Origin: Edolisoma coerulescens
Taxonomy: Eukaryota > Chordata > Aves > Passeriformes > Campephagidae
Assembly: GCA_013397115.1 (NCBI GenBank)
Contig: VWZW01006867.1
Span: forward strand, 2,233,977-2,297,976
Length of the DNA stretch: 64,000 nt
Direction of reading: 5' to 3'
Shown: positions 38,684 through 51,182 of the stretch, in pieces
Layout: each line of letters begins with the position of its first letter
How positions within the stretch are numbered: position 1 is the first letter of the stretch
The notes under the pieces: generated by a model
Seen by the model: only the letters and a program-made list of their open reading frames with translations
Told to the model about the DNA's origin: nothing
Databases searched by the model: none
Program-made: the position numbers and the translations under genes

Positions 38684-41628
38684 GGATGATTGAAATTGAT
38701 AAGGGACATTAAAATAAGATTCGTGTAAAAATAAGACAAAAGTGAGTTTGGTAACACAGAAGATAAGGCAAAACAAATCTTATAGTGGACACTCCATCAC
38801 AATGAATATTACAAGGACACATAAATAATATAAAGGGGAAGAATAATTAGATGGAGATGCAAAGAAGAAAATACAACAAAATTTAGAGAGGGAAAAAGCA
38901 ACTTGCCACAAACAGGAGAGAGAGAAACATGAAATATTACTCTTAAGAATCATAACCAACAACTAATAGTCATAACCAGAAATTAATATAGAAATGAATG
39001 AGGGCAGTATGACTTCAGATTTATGTGCCACTGTTAATCATAAGTGAACAGATTATCTAGAATAATCAACAGATGAGGTGAAACTGATCCTATTAAAAAT
39101 CTCCAGCTTGACTTCATGTGCTAGGTACTGGAGTCAAAGATACAATGAAATATCCAAAGATATTTCTGAAGAATAAATAGAAGTGTTGAGGACCTTATTT
39201 TGCAATAACTTTAGTAGTATTAACATTCAAAATTCCTTTAAAATAAACACACATGCAAAGTCAAGAGATCTAATACATTTGGCTACTTAAACAGTGCTTC
39301 ATTTTAAGTATCTGTATAACTCCACACATTTTAATTAATTAAGCTGTATTTAAAGTTAGTAATACTCTATTAATTTTGCTTTAAGTATAGCCCTGAATAC
39401 TTCAATAAGCAGAGTGGTGAGGATTTGCAGAAGAGTGGTTATTTATGAGTTTGGAAGTTTGTTACAATGAAAGTCCTAATGAGTTAGATACAGATCCAAG
39501 TTCTGTTCTCAGTTATGCTGCTGTAAATCTGGAACAATTCTACTGATGTCATTGGGCTCTGGGGTGAGACAGACAGAAAAGCATGTGTTTCAGTACAAAA
39601 AGCTAAGAGAAGACTTAGGCTAACAGGATATAACTGGACAAAGTCAATGAACGTTTTTGCTCTAAAAACCAAGCAAATACTTTTCTCTCCATCCAAGTTT
39701 GCTGTAATACAAAAAACACTAGTCAAATTACATATCCAGTCAGCACATTTCCAAACAAGAAAACATGTATGCATGTGCCTACAGCCCATCTTCACCCTTT
39801 GGAAAGAAATCATATAGCTTTTACATGCAACACATGAATGCGAATGCCAACACCCCTGCAAAATTTCATGGCTCACCTAACAGGATGAGACAGGAAGCTT
39901 CACAGTACCTGGTGCATCTCTTCAGTCCTATCAGTCTTCCAGATGGTTGTGTGCATCAGGCTAGCCTGCTCTTGGGTCAGAATTCACACTACTCATGCTG
40001 TTAGTGAAGTTATCCTGGATTTATATTACTGAAATCAAAAGCTTTCTAGATGTTGAGAACACTACAAAGTCTGTTATGACAAGAACTTAGAAGCTATAGA
40101 CAAAGACAGCAAAGATACAAGACTTAGGGCAGATGATAAGGTTGAGTGCAAACTCTTTGGAAGCATTATTTAATAAAGGCAATAGAAGGACATAGAGCCC
40201 ATCAACAAGAGGAATGGTTCACAGATACAAGCAGAAAATGAAGCTTACATTTAAAGAAAGGAGGTGTCTCCTGAACATCATGATGAACCTCCTTTATTTT
40301 ACACTGGAGCACTCTCTATATCCGATTCATAGTATATCATTGTACAATTAAGAAAAGTGGGCTGGAAAAAGCACTAAAAGGATAAAAGGATAAAGTATTA
40401 AGGAATTCTGCAGTGCAAATGGGAATAAACTGGGCTAACATATAAAGCACTGTAAGTTTAAATGGTGTGGGTTCACAATTTAGAGCAAGAAGCATTTACC
40501 ACATTTAATCAATCACAACTTTTCTAGTTACTTTCTTTGTCCTCTCCTTAGTCTATTAGCGGCCTAGTAAGAGGATTAGATCACATCCCCCAAAAGCAGT
40601 AATACTCTTTCCAAGCGCCCTCATTAAAATGATCTCTTGATAGATATTTTTCCCAATGAAAAGTATTTATTACATCACTATTGCTAACAGTTCAGATTGA
40701 TGAAAAAAAATGTTCCAGACTTAAAGGTTTGACCTGAATAGTGCGATCTTCAAGGTCTTCAAGGTTTCTTCAGGTGCCTGAAATGTGAGCTACACAATTA
40801 AAAATCAGTTACACCTGACTCACAGCTCATGGAGTCAAACCTGTGCCCAGGCAAGATGCTTCACTCTGGATGTCACAGTGGCTCCCAAGGCACTTTTGGC
40901 TTCAGCTACTAAGGGAACATCTTCAAGCTGCGAGTGCCATTTCTGCACTACAGACTTAGCAGGAGCCAGACTCACTTCAGTGACGTCTACAGAGCTGGAG
41001 AGAAGAGGACTTGCTTTGGTCTAGACTGATCTGATAGATCTGCCTCAAACTTCCTTAAGAAGATTCTAATTTCACATACTTGTCAGTCTATTTCCTCTCA
41101 AACCGCATTTTAGACAGTGAGTAAGCCTTGCTGCAGTATTTTTCATCCATTGGGGAGGCTTTGCAAACGAAATATTGTCTGTAGTTTCACTTTTTGTTCC
41201 TAATGTGATTTAAAATAATTATTTTCATACTTAATTTGGATCAGCTACTTACATTAATAAGCAATGACTAGTTAATTTGTAACATCAGAGACTTTCCGAA
41301 CACTTTCCAAGCACTCTTCGTTTAAGAATATTTGTTTCCTTTTGTAACTTCCTTGCTTATCTGTTATGATGTTACACTAATTTTCTTGCTTATTTAAGTA
41401 TAATCAACAAGTCATGCTGAAACCAAATTGCCTAAGGACTTTTTCAGTTATCTTCTCTTTTCCCAAGCTTCTTACAGAAGTTATGTCTTCTTGACCTATT
41501 GTCAAGCCAGCATGTTAAGCATATTGCAATCTCAGGTTGAGAACCTACTCTTGTGTTATAATTTAGACATTAGGAGCAGATCTGACAGTGAGTTGAGGAG
41601 CTAAAATGCCAGTTTAGGCATCTGAAGT
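38684..41628. other. Non-coding stretch, no gene recognised
   Basis: No supported exon. A short tandem 'tcttcaagg' duplication lies at about 40747-40764. A GC-richer patch at 40800-41030 gives an open 79-codon plus-strand frame with no recognised homology. The old-repeat candidate at 39491-39575 is listed separately. Confidence 0.45.
39491..39575. repeat. Possible old amniote repeat relic
   Basis: 'cagatccaagttctg', 'gctgtaaatctgga', 'ctgatgtcattgggctctggggtgag' recall an old sauropsid repeat containing 'gctggtgtaaatc' and 'ttgacttcaatggagctctgg'-type phrases. It is heavily diverged. It may belong to the same broad repeat class as 12796-12890. Confidence 0.28.
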
Positions 41629-41795
41629 CATAGAATCATAGATTATATCTTGAGTTGGAAGGGACCCCATGAGGATCATTGAGTATAAGTCCCTGTTTCA
41701 TGCAGGACTAACCAAAACTAAACCATATGATTAAGAGCATCACCTGAAAGAACTTGGAAAAAATGCCTTCGGTGTTGAGGAGACATTTTTTCATC
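41629..41795 (-). mobile_element. CR1 LINE, 3' end fragment (antisense)
   Basis: The left edge carries the CR1 3' microsatellite in antisense (catagaatcatagatt), followed by 'gagttggaagggacccc', 'gaggatcattgagtataag', 'tgcaggactaacc' and 'ccatatgattaagagcatca'. This closely tracks the bird CR1 3' UTR (gagttggaagggacccataaggatcatcgagtcc...accatatgtctgagagcgtt). It is the best-preserved CR1 in the window and points to the minus strand. Confidence 0.93.
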
Positions 41796-42281
41796 CTTGG
41801 CCTTTCAATGATGATAGGAAAGCCCTAGGATTTTCATTTAGCTTAAATTCAAGTTAAGGCCTAGTGCTTAAGTTATTTATCTTAAATTGCTAAAAAAAGT
41901 GTTCTCACTTTGGTCTATGATTTTACAACTCAAGTGGGATGCAAATAGAAGAGAGGTTTTTTCTAGCTCTGATAACCAATATTGAGCTGTGTTAATCCCA
42001 TGTCTTCAATAATGTATAACAAAGCACCTGAGCATTCCTCACAGGGCTCTGATGGGTTTTTGAAACAGTCTCAGGTTAGATCTTTCTTTACATTGAGATT
42101 TTGTCATCATAGTAAATAAAAGACAACTAAGCAAGCAAATAAAGCCAGAACTCCAGATTGCCTTTCAGAAGATCCAGTCCTATTTATTGTTTATAATTGT
42201 AATTTTTAGAAAAATAAGGACTCTTAGCATATTCTTAATTTTCATTACAAGTGAAAATACTACAGCTGAAGTGATTGTACT
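41796..42281. other. Non-coding spacer between CR1 and LTR
   Basis: AT-rich, no feature recognised. The last five bases (42277-42281, GTACT) are compared with GTGCC after the LTR as a decayed target-site duplication. Confidence 0.5.
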
Positions 42282-42709
42282 TGTCCCAGTTTAGGAATGA
42301 CATTTTCCAGTATAGTGCTCCCATGCTGCTGCTTGCTCCCCCTTCCCTCCTGAGGGTGGCTGGAGAGGAGAATTGGAGGCATAAAAGATAAAGATCACAG
42401 GCTGAGGTAAGAATAATTTACTGGAAACAGCAATGAGATAAGAACAGTGACAGCAACAATACTAACGACAGAGGGTAGAAGAGAAGAAAGGATCCGCAGA
42501 GAAAAAAGCCAGCCTGGTAATAGACAATATCAGATGGCTCCCTCTGCCATGTTTTCTCAACAAGCAGGAATCCCTCCTTTCTGGAAAAGACTCCCTTTTC
42601 CCCATCCCTAGCAATGAAGTGAGGTGTTATAGAATAGCTTCTGTGTCCTGGCCATGCATCCTCCTGGTTACGGCAAAAAATTTACCCTGTCCTGGCCAGA
42701 ACTGGGACA
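42282..42709 (-). mobile_element. Solo LTR, ERVL-type endogenous retrovirus
   Basis: The 428-bp element starts TGTCCCAGTT and ends AACTGGGACA, a perfect 10-bp terminal inverted repeat with the TG...CA ends of an LTR. Read on the minus strand it begins 'tgtcccagttctggccagga', 'gggtaaatttttt', then 'gaagctattctataaca', and later 'tgttcttatctcattg'. This order matches the common bird ERVL LTR (tgtcctggtttcggctggga...gagttaatttt...gatattccataccatatg...ctgtccttatctcaa). Flanks GTACT and GTGCC agree at 3 of 5 positions, both differences being transitions, as expected for a decayed 5-bp duplication. No internal viral genes and no second LTR were seen, so it is a solo LTR left by recombination. Confidence 0.85.
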
Positions 42710-45700
42710 GTGCCACAGCATCAAACATTAAAAGTCCAACGAATCATGACATCAATAAATTGGCAGAATGATACAAAAAAGTGAAAATATTATGAATAAC
42801 ATTAAAAGCCTGAATTCAGTGAAGTCGGTGGGAATTTTACCATTCAACATGACAAGCTTCCACTGAAACAGAGTATTTTGTTGCTTTTCAGCATTTGTAA
42901 TTTATTTACACTGTGGTACTATTCAGAGGCTTGGTATTTTATTCATAGAAGAGTTGTGAGTCCCAAAACTAATTCAAAAGTTTACACAAATGAGCATTGG
43001 TTGCATTTTGTCTTATTATTCATTATTTATTAAGGCTTTCTTGTAGCAATGTCATGTATCAACTCAGAGGACAAAAACAATAATGTGACTCAGTGAGTGA
43101 CTATATTTCATGTAAGTGAGCACAGAAAAAGCTATCTAAAAACTGAAATTTATTTGCATAAATTATTTGGTGAATAATTATGACTAACAAGAACATTAAA
43201 ACAAAATCTGTACCATCACAGAAGATGGCAACGAAAAAAGCAGCCAAGAACAAGATAAATTATCCTGTGCAGAGTGCTGTAGTGCCACAGCTGAGCTGCC
43301 ACTGGTCTTCAAGCTACATCCCACCAGGCTGGCTTGAGTACTTCAAGTTGCTCCTGTCTTGTTTAAATAAACCACTTACAAGAAATGATTCAAACAATTC
43401 AAAATCGCAGAACACATCAGTTTAATAATAGATACTAACTCCAGCAATTTCCAGCTGCCTGTCACTCCTTCCTATGCACTTTAAAAATATTTTTAATTAA
43501 CATGTTTAATCATAGTAACAACATAGAGACAAACAATGTCTTACAAATGTTTGAAAACATAGAAAAAGAACAAATAAATTAATAAATGTGAGTTATTTTT
43601 TCTCTTTGGTACTCTTGTTTGACACATTCAAAGTAAGACCAGGAATTAATTTGCTGCTAGCAATTTCTCCAGTTTTCTTTTCTCATTCTGCCTAGGTTTC
43701 CCTATGGCTGAATGGTAGTAGTACAAACTAGATTTAGAAGAAACTACCCCAGTTTTCTGCTACGTGATGTCCTCCTGGTTTTCCTGTGTGAAGTTGCCAT
43801 TCAACCAAATAAATCAAATACAGTGTAATAAATCCAAATACATTTTAAATGCTTAGCCTGATTTCCATATTATTGGAGAGAAACACTGCCGTTTTTTTCT
43901 TCTGACTGAAATTAATTTAAAAGAGGAAGTAAAATCTGCAGAAAATGAGGGCTCTAGCTGAGTTCTACATAGAGTACCTTCCCCCATCCCCCACACCCCA
44001 ATTTCTGCCCCAGGTTATCAGCAAGTGTTTCAGAAAGCAAATGCAGAAAATAGAAATATTTACATTATCATCTAGAGCCATATGAAGTAGAGATAGAAAT
44101 TAAATTTTGTGGACATTGGTTCCTTAAATGGAACACAAAGCTTCTCTTAGATTACTTAACTTTTCCCTTCATGGAACATAAGCTTAATGCAGCCTTAGGT
44201 CAGGATAAAAATATTAAAGACTACATCTTCTGTTGGATGTCTGCTTCCTACTTGAGAAGGCCTCCTTGCCAGGGATAAATGCTGACAATTTGATCTGCTT
44301 TGGGATCCACTCAAGACTCTGCTTGCCCAGCTTTTGCTCTGACTTTTAGCATTACAGCTGACCAATTTGTACTACAAAATGGTGATTTATGTTTAAGCTA
44401 TAGTTTCAAGCTGTACTTTTCTCTCTATTTTTTTTTAAATTTTGTTTTGTTTTGTTTTACTACAAAATCATTGTAGCCTCTACCAAACAAGGTTTTGAAA
44501 AAGAAAATTTTGTGCATTCCTGAAAAAAACAAGGCTTTTTCATTAGGTTACTCTCAATGATGCAATATTTGACTTACTCCATTTGGGATTTGATTGATGC
44601 TGATTGAACTTGCTGATCTACTACAAAACATATTGTGAAAACTCAGCAAGTACCCAGGATCTACAAATGTTCTCTTATAGTGAGATTATGAAAGTATTTG
44701 TCTCACAGAAGCTTCATAAAAATCAACACACCAAAGAATGGGGGTAATGTAAATTACAATAGAGAGAAGATAGACAACTGCTTGGACAAAAAATAGAGAA
44801 GAAAAAAGCTATTTCTGGGATAGCACCAAAGAGCCTCAGTAAATTATATTCAGACATAGGCTGAACCTAATTTCCTTGTTTGTTTTAAAATCCTCACTGA
44901 GGATTTATGTAGCTTGCAGTGCTTGTTGTCAGTAGTTTCAAGTGGCCATGTCCACCCAAACTGCAAGAAGATTTCAGTCATGGAAAATCTTTTTTTATTT
45001 TCACAGTCTAAAACACAGGCTGTACCTCCATACATATATTATTGTAAAAGGACAGGAAAGTTCATATGTACTTCAGGATTTTGTAAAAGTAAACTTTTGA
45101 AAAACTTGAAATCATTATAAAATCTTTCCCAGATTTTTGTTTATTTTTTCTAATGCCAGTGAGGGTCTGTATACATTATAGAAATACATTTCTATAAAAC
45201 AAAACAGGGGAAAAATGCTTAATCCAAACGTGTTGAAAATGATGCATTTTTCTATGGCAAGTTTGTTCAGCTGCTGTCAATAAAGTCAATATTTAACTGT
45301 TTTCTAGATGGAGACAGTTTATCTTATAAAAATGTTTTATTTTGTTTTTTAAAGGACATAGTTCAACTTTGGCTTGGCTTTTGCAGTGGGGTACAGCAAA
45401 TCCTTTTTCTACAAACAAAATGTTCTAATTTACTGCCCTCGATAAGATCCCCAGGCCTGCTTAAATTTTTCAAAGTGTTAGAGGTGCAACCTCTGCCAAA
45501 AACTATACTAGAATAAATATTACCTATATTTTCAATTTGTGGGTGAATGTAACACAAAACAGTTTTGGTTGTTAGGCACATTGCAGGCAGGCTCTGCAGG
45601 CCTCCCACACACGTTGCTACCAAAGCCCTTCAGCCCTGACAGTTAACACCATATGATGTTCCACTCTTGAATCACCTTATGAGCAGCAACTGCCAAGTCA

Positions 45701-48039
45701 GTATGCGAGTTTTGGAATATTCAAACTCTGTAGACCTGATGACTTGTTGGGCTTTTTGGTTTGTTTTCCTTAGCACCATGCTCTTTACACGCTATGAATG
45801 TCTGCTTGCTGTGAAGGATTTCTTCTGCATGCTTAACTTTGCCTCCTGGAAAGCCAATTTTGCTCAACTTACTTTCATTTAAAATCATGTGACACCTTCT
45901 TTCTATGTGGAGCCACTGGATTTTTTTTCCACCTCCTATTAATATAATAAACTTGTGTTTATGGAGGCTATGAACATATAGATTGGTCTTCCGTTTCTTT
46001 CTAAAATTTCTCTGTGTTTAAGAAAATGGTTTACTGTCTGTATAAGTTGACTCAAGTGACTATTAGAAGAGACACAATCAGTACATTGAAATGGGAATGG
46101 CCCAAAAAGGGTGTCAGACAAAAAAAATATTCTTCCTCCGGCAATACTGGAAAGAAAAAGCAGCAGGTTGTGGGGAGGAAAAAGATAGTATGCCTGGTTT
46201 TATGCATTAACTTAAATTTATATTGGCTCGTTCTTTATTACACACCAGTTTTGTTCCACAGTGGTCAGATGAAGAAACCTTAGAGGATGGAGAAAACAGG
46301 CAAAGTAAGGATAGGCTGCTTTGGAAAGACACTGAAGACCAATGAACTCTTTATTTTGTTCTATGTTGCCCTCTATCATTTGTCCTATGAGAGCTCAGTG
46401 TCACTTGTGGCTTTGGAGCATTTGTCATAGCAACCAAACAAATTGGTACATACCTAACAAGACAAAGTGTTGTCCAGTCATACTTCCTTCAGACTCTTGC
46501 TGTCAAAAAAGATTTGTAATAAAGGCTATAAATAATAAAGCTATAGCTGTAGACTATGCACAGAGAAAGAAACTTCAAAAAATCACTATTAGCACGTACA
46601 TGTAGAAATAATTTCAGAAATAGTTTTGGAAATGTAATCTGTACACCTGTAGGATTGGAGAAAGTCATTAAATTCATGGTGTCAGAAAGCCTACATACCA
46701 CCTACACACCAGTAAAATCAAAAATACAGAAAAACATATCCAGCTGAAGCAGTGCAGGGAATCCTAATTTTATTCAACATCCTTAAGTATTTTTTATTAT
46801 CCTAAGACAATTTACATTAAACTCAGAGTAAAATCAAGCTCCCTAGGTGTTCAGGGTGTTTTCAGAAACAAGTCCTGCTGCAGGGTACCACCAAGAACAT
46901 GTTAGCTTTTGGATGGGTATTCAAAAAAATTTTAAGTCCGTGATCCTTTTAAAAATGTAACAGCAATGGAACTCAATAATTTAGGTCATCTGACACATCC
47001 TGCCTACTTTGGCCAGTGGTGCTACAAGAACCTCTCTTCTCTTCAGTCTCATGCTTCTCTCAGAGCCAGAATTTTGTAGTTACTGCACAGCTTAAGGTTA
47101 GTTCACAGCACCTGTCCACTGCACTTAACCACTATGTCTGCTGGGTTGTGCTCTTTCCCTCTGGTTTTGGGAAGTATAAAAGAGGTAAACATGGAAATTT
47201 GACAGTCTTATTGTTCAGCTTTGCTTGAACATGGTTAATAGCTAAAATTGAAAACAGACTATTTACAGGAAGACAGTAAACTAACAGAATGCTGGTTTTA
47301 TTCCATCTACAAACACCCTGTTTAAGCTTATTTCTTAGATGTCTCTGAGCATTTACTCAGTGAGAGAGATCATATTCACCCAGCCAAAGTTCCTTGGCTC
47401 TGGTTCACTCTCGGATTTTGCCTCTGTTTGTCCAAACCTGTTTATCAGGTTCATGAGGACACTGAGCCCACCCTTTTCAGCCCAACAGTTATGTCATTGC
47501 CATTAATGGCACTCAAATGTTTGTGAAGGTGTGACCGGTCTTCAATACATCCTTCCTTGTTTTTAAGTTTAACTAAATGAATTTATTTGCAAAATAAGCA
47601 TCTCACAAACCCAGCCTATTTTGCTGCTTTGCTGAGCCTCAACTCAGAGTAGATGCTTGCTTCCCTGTGTTGCCCTTATTATCTGTTCCTCCCATGTTTT
47701 CATCCTTTTTTTAAAATAACACCCATCCTGTCTTCAGTTTGTTTATATTTGGTCACTGTTTCAAAGGACATATTCTATTGCAAGAAATTCCTGCATGCTG
47801 AGGCACTTGGATGGACAATTGCCTGCCAGCATCTTTCACCCATGCTTCCTCTTTGAGCAGCAAGAGAAATGAGGCGAAATGGCAACACTGTCCTGTACTC
47901 ATTACAGGTCTGTGAAATTTCTTCTTTACCCTGTCTCATTCTTTCTCTTTCTTCAATCACAAATACTGATGTGAGCCACAGAAAAATTGTGCCATTCACA
48001 CACTTACCACAAGTAGATACAGTAAGATAAGAGTTCAAT
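42710..48039. other. Non-coding stretch, no gene recognised
   Basis: No exon or RNA gene supported. A short (TTTTG)n run lies at about 44441-44459. A perfect 7-8 bp inverted repeat around 'tatagaaa...ttctata' lies at about 45178-45195. 'gaattcagtgaagtcggtggga' near 42811 may be a scrap of an old repeat but is too short to call. Confidence 0.45.
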
Positions 48040-48330
48040 TATCCAGAGAAAATGATCCTGATGCTCCTTGTTAAAGGCGCCAAAGGGAAGCGGCAGACAT
48101 CTTAGCTGAGCAGTCAGTGCTGCTTCAAACGGCCATCAGAAAAGGAAGAGAGGACTGAGAGATTATTTAATATGCGGCAATTTAGGAGGCAGCAGGACTG
48201 ATGCAGTGTTCATGTTGACATAGTTCAACAACCTTTTCTACCCTGTGACGACCATGCTAATCCTCCGTGCGAGCCTGACAGGCTTATTCACCCCAGCCTG
48301 GCTTCCCATGTAAAAAACCTGCATAAAAAA
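48040..48330. promoter_or_regulatory. Possible conserved regulatory patch
   Basis: CpG is locally raised (about seven between 48078 and 48270) without a full CpG island. There is an E2F-like GGCGCCAAA at 48076-48084. The mix of AT-rich homeodomain-like and GC-rich words resembles vertebrate conserved non-coding elements. This is judged on composition only. Confidence 0.22.
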
Positions 48331-51100
48331 CCTGTATGAAATAGTGTTTTGTTGCAGCATTGCTGTTTTGGGGGTGAATTACGCCTAGCCATCCTTCCAT
48401 AGGAAAATAAGGCAATATTCAAAGACAGTAACTTGCCACAGAAAATAGAACAAAGTATTCCTGCGGCAATCCCTATGTTAGGCTAGCAAGATAAAACAGC
48501 GTGTCTTGTGTGCAGGAAAGAAATTAAAAGTGTTTTCAAGCTTAAGAATTTTATTCATTCACAATTCAGGGAAAAGAGCTTTAAACGGGGGAAAGAAAAA
48601 AGAGCTTTTCTGTGTTGATCTGGTTATATGTGGCAAGAGAATCCTACCTGTTCCTGGAATGGAGTAAAAAAGCAATGTAATTCAACTGCAGACAATAAAT
48701 GACCTGGAGAAAAAGAGCTGAAAAAGAGAGTCATGCACTACAGGAATCCTGCTGTATGTACAGGATTACTCCTTTTCTCACTATTAAGCATTCTGATTTG
48801 GAGCAGAATAGATGAAACACAAAATAGCTGCAACAAGATTCAGTATGTAAATTGCTCAGGGCAAAGATCACATCGGGGTTTTTCTGTATTTACACACATC
48901 ACAACTGGAAATTCTGGAGACTGATAGAACACAAATATTATTGCTTATAGTACTACTTCTATGGTAGTAAATGCTATAAAACCATTTATAGGAAACAGAA
49001 AACTGATAAAAATCTTCTGTAAAGGAAAAGAAATTTTAAATGGCTGTAAATTACACGGGATATATTGAGATTACAGCACTTGGCAGTTTAAGGTTCCTCT
49101 CTCCTATGGAAAATTGATGAATTAAGCAGAGAATGGCAGGTAAGGGGGCTGACATAAAATGATCCTATTATCATGAGAGCTATATAATCTATTTTATTAT
49201 GGGAAGAGGTTAAATGATGATCAGCAGAGATCTGTTCAGCCCAAGCCAACATGCTATGTCTGGCATAGATGCATAGCTATCTCACAGTTCCCAGTGCAAT
49301 TCTGACAACTACTCCTTTAGTCTTGTGCACAGCCTTGGGGGCGTGAGTGAAAAAGGTGTCTCACCTTTGGGATTGTATGGATCTCTGCTCTTCACCATGG
49401 CTTCATTCTTATTGTTGAGTTTTCAGCATCTCCAAGCAGCTCAGCCTTGCAGCCTGCCATTGATTGCTGAAAATGATAGGGCAGAGTCACAGCCAGTCAC
49501 AAAGTTGGAATAATATTTTGTCCCTCCAAAGCTGAATTTTCATCATGCTGACAGTGGGCTCACTCTTCAAAGCAGACTGAGCCTGGACACAAACATCCAT
49601 TTCTGTATTAATGGACAATTCTGAAGTCAGGTCTGGAATCACACCTTTTCTTGTGATAGACTTCCGCACCTGAGGAATGAGATCCCTACCTGCTAAGCTC
49701 TAAGCAGCTCTTCTTGCCAAGCACTAGACCCAGATTCTTAACAGCTTCTCTCTTTAGTGTGCTATTGTGTCTTATTCCTCCCTGCTCTCTCACTTCCAGA
49801 CCAGTTACCTCTCCAAGTATCAAGTGACACCATTCTCTCCAGGCATTAGTTTCTCAACTCTGTGTTGCATCTGGTGTTTATCCCATTCCCCATGCTATCC
49901 CGGAAAGGGGAGGAGGTACTTTCCAACATGCACCATTCTCCCAAACTTTTACATGGATTAACAATGTGCCAAATTTCCCCTCCTCCAGTCTCCTTTTATC
50001 TGTTTCCCATTTCTTTTCAAATATGCAGCGAGTTGAAGATGCCCTGGCTAATATGCTGACATGAGACTTGCATGTCATGCTGACATGCTGTAATCTTGTA
50101 GAGGAGAAATGAAACTACATCTTATTGTTTAGAAATTAAAAAGCATATATTCTTCCCTCCCCCCTCCGTATTTCCTTGCCAGCTTTCAATTTGATTGCTA
50201 GCTTGGTTTTTTGTCCTTCTTGCACACAGCACTCTCCTGAAAGATTCTGTGTACTTTTTTGGATGCAGAAAGCTGTAATGTTCCACCCACTGCATTGCAG
50301 TTGTGATTGAGAAACAGTCTGCGAAATATATAGGACTCCCAGAAGATCTGAGACACTATTATAAATATATTTAATGTTAATATCCTGTGATAATGTTTAT
50401 TTAGGAATCATCTGTGATGTTAAATAGTGGCATTATTGCTCTCCACAAGGACTGTACTTTCCTCCTTTATTTGAAGAGGTTCACTATGTTTTTATTTCAT
50501 TTCAGTTTGATTTTCATGAAAACAGCTAGCTGCTTATTCCTTAGCGACTGCTCTCTTACTGAAAAAAATAATGTAAAAATATGCTTTATGTCCAAAAGGC
50601 AAAGCTTGTCTTCACTCTGAGCCCAAGTGAGAGAAATGCCCACCTCAGAATGGCCCTCTGTTTTCTTGGCAAGTCTGGCTTGTGAGCCATCACCACATGT
50701 GGTATAGTGGAGCTCAGAAAAAAGTCTCAGAAACAACTACCCTAAAGGAGTTCTCAAGGGGCCTGAAGAGCAAAGCCCAAGCCATTACAAAAGGTCAAGA
50801 GGTGGATATAATACTGTAGAGAATATAAAATCACAAGCTCAGGTTTTCTCCAAAACATAGGCTACAATCACAGGAAACAAAGCAACCACCTAACTTAATC
50901 GTGTTGTCAGCAGATGAAATTTTCATGTTTCATACTTTTCATGTACTCCAAAATGATTTTTCTAACAGCATGAATATCATCCTAACAACTGATTGACCTA
51001 GCCATTATATGTTAATTTAAAAAAGATTTTCTTAATTGTTTTGCAGGAATTTAAAATTAAGGAGCCACAGTACAAAGAGGAACAGCTTTAGACAAGTGTC
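48331..51100. other. Non-coding stretch, no gene recognised
   Basis: No supported exon, RNA gene or transposon. The tandem 'taaaaaacctg' pair at about 48312-48335 lies at its left edge. Confidence 0.45.
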
Positions 51101-51182
51101 TTGCTGGAAGGGGAGGGAAGGCAGAAGGAAAGGGAAGGAGTTGAAGGAGGCAGAGAGAGGGAGGGAGGAAGGAGGCAACGAA
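51101..51182 (+). repeat. Polypurine (GGA/GAA) tract
   Basis: About 80 bases, nearly all A and G in GGGAGG, GGAAGG and GAAGG units, with only a few T and C interruptions. Such tracts can form triplex DNA and behave as unstable minisatellite-like sequence. Confidence 0.85.
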
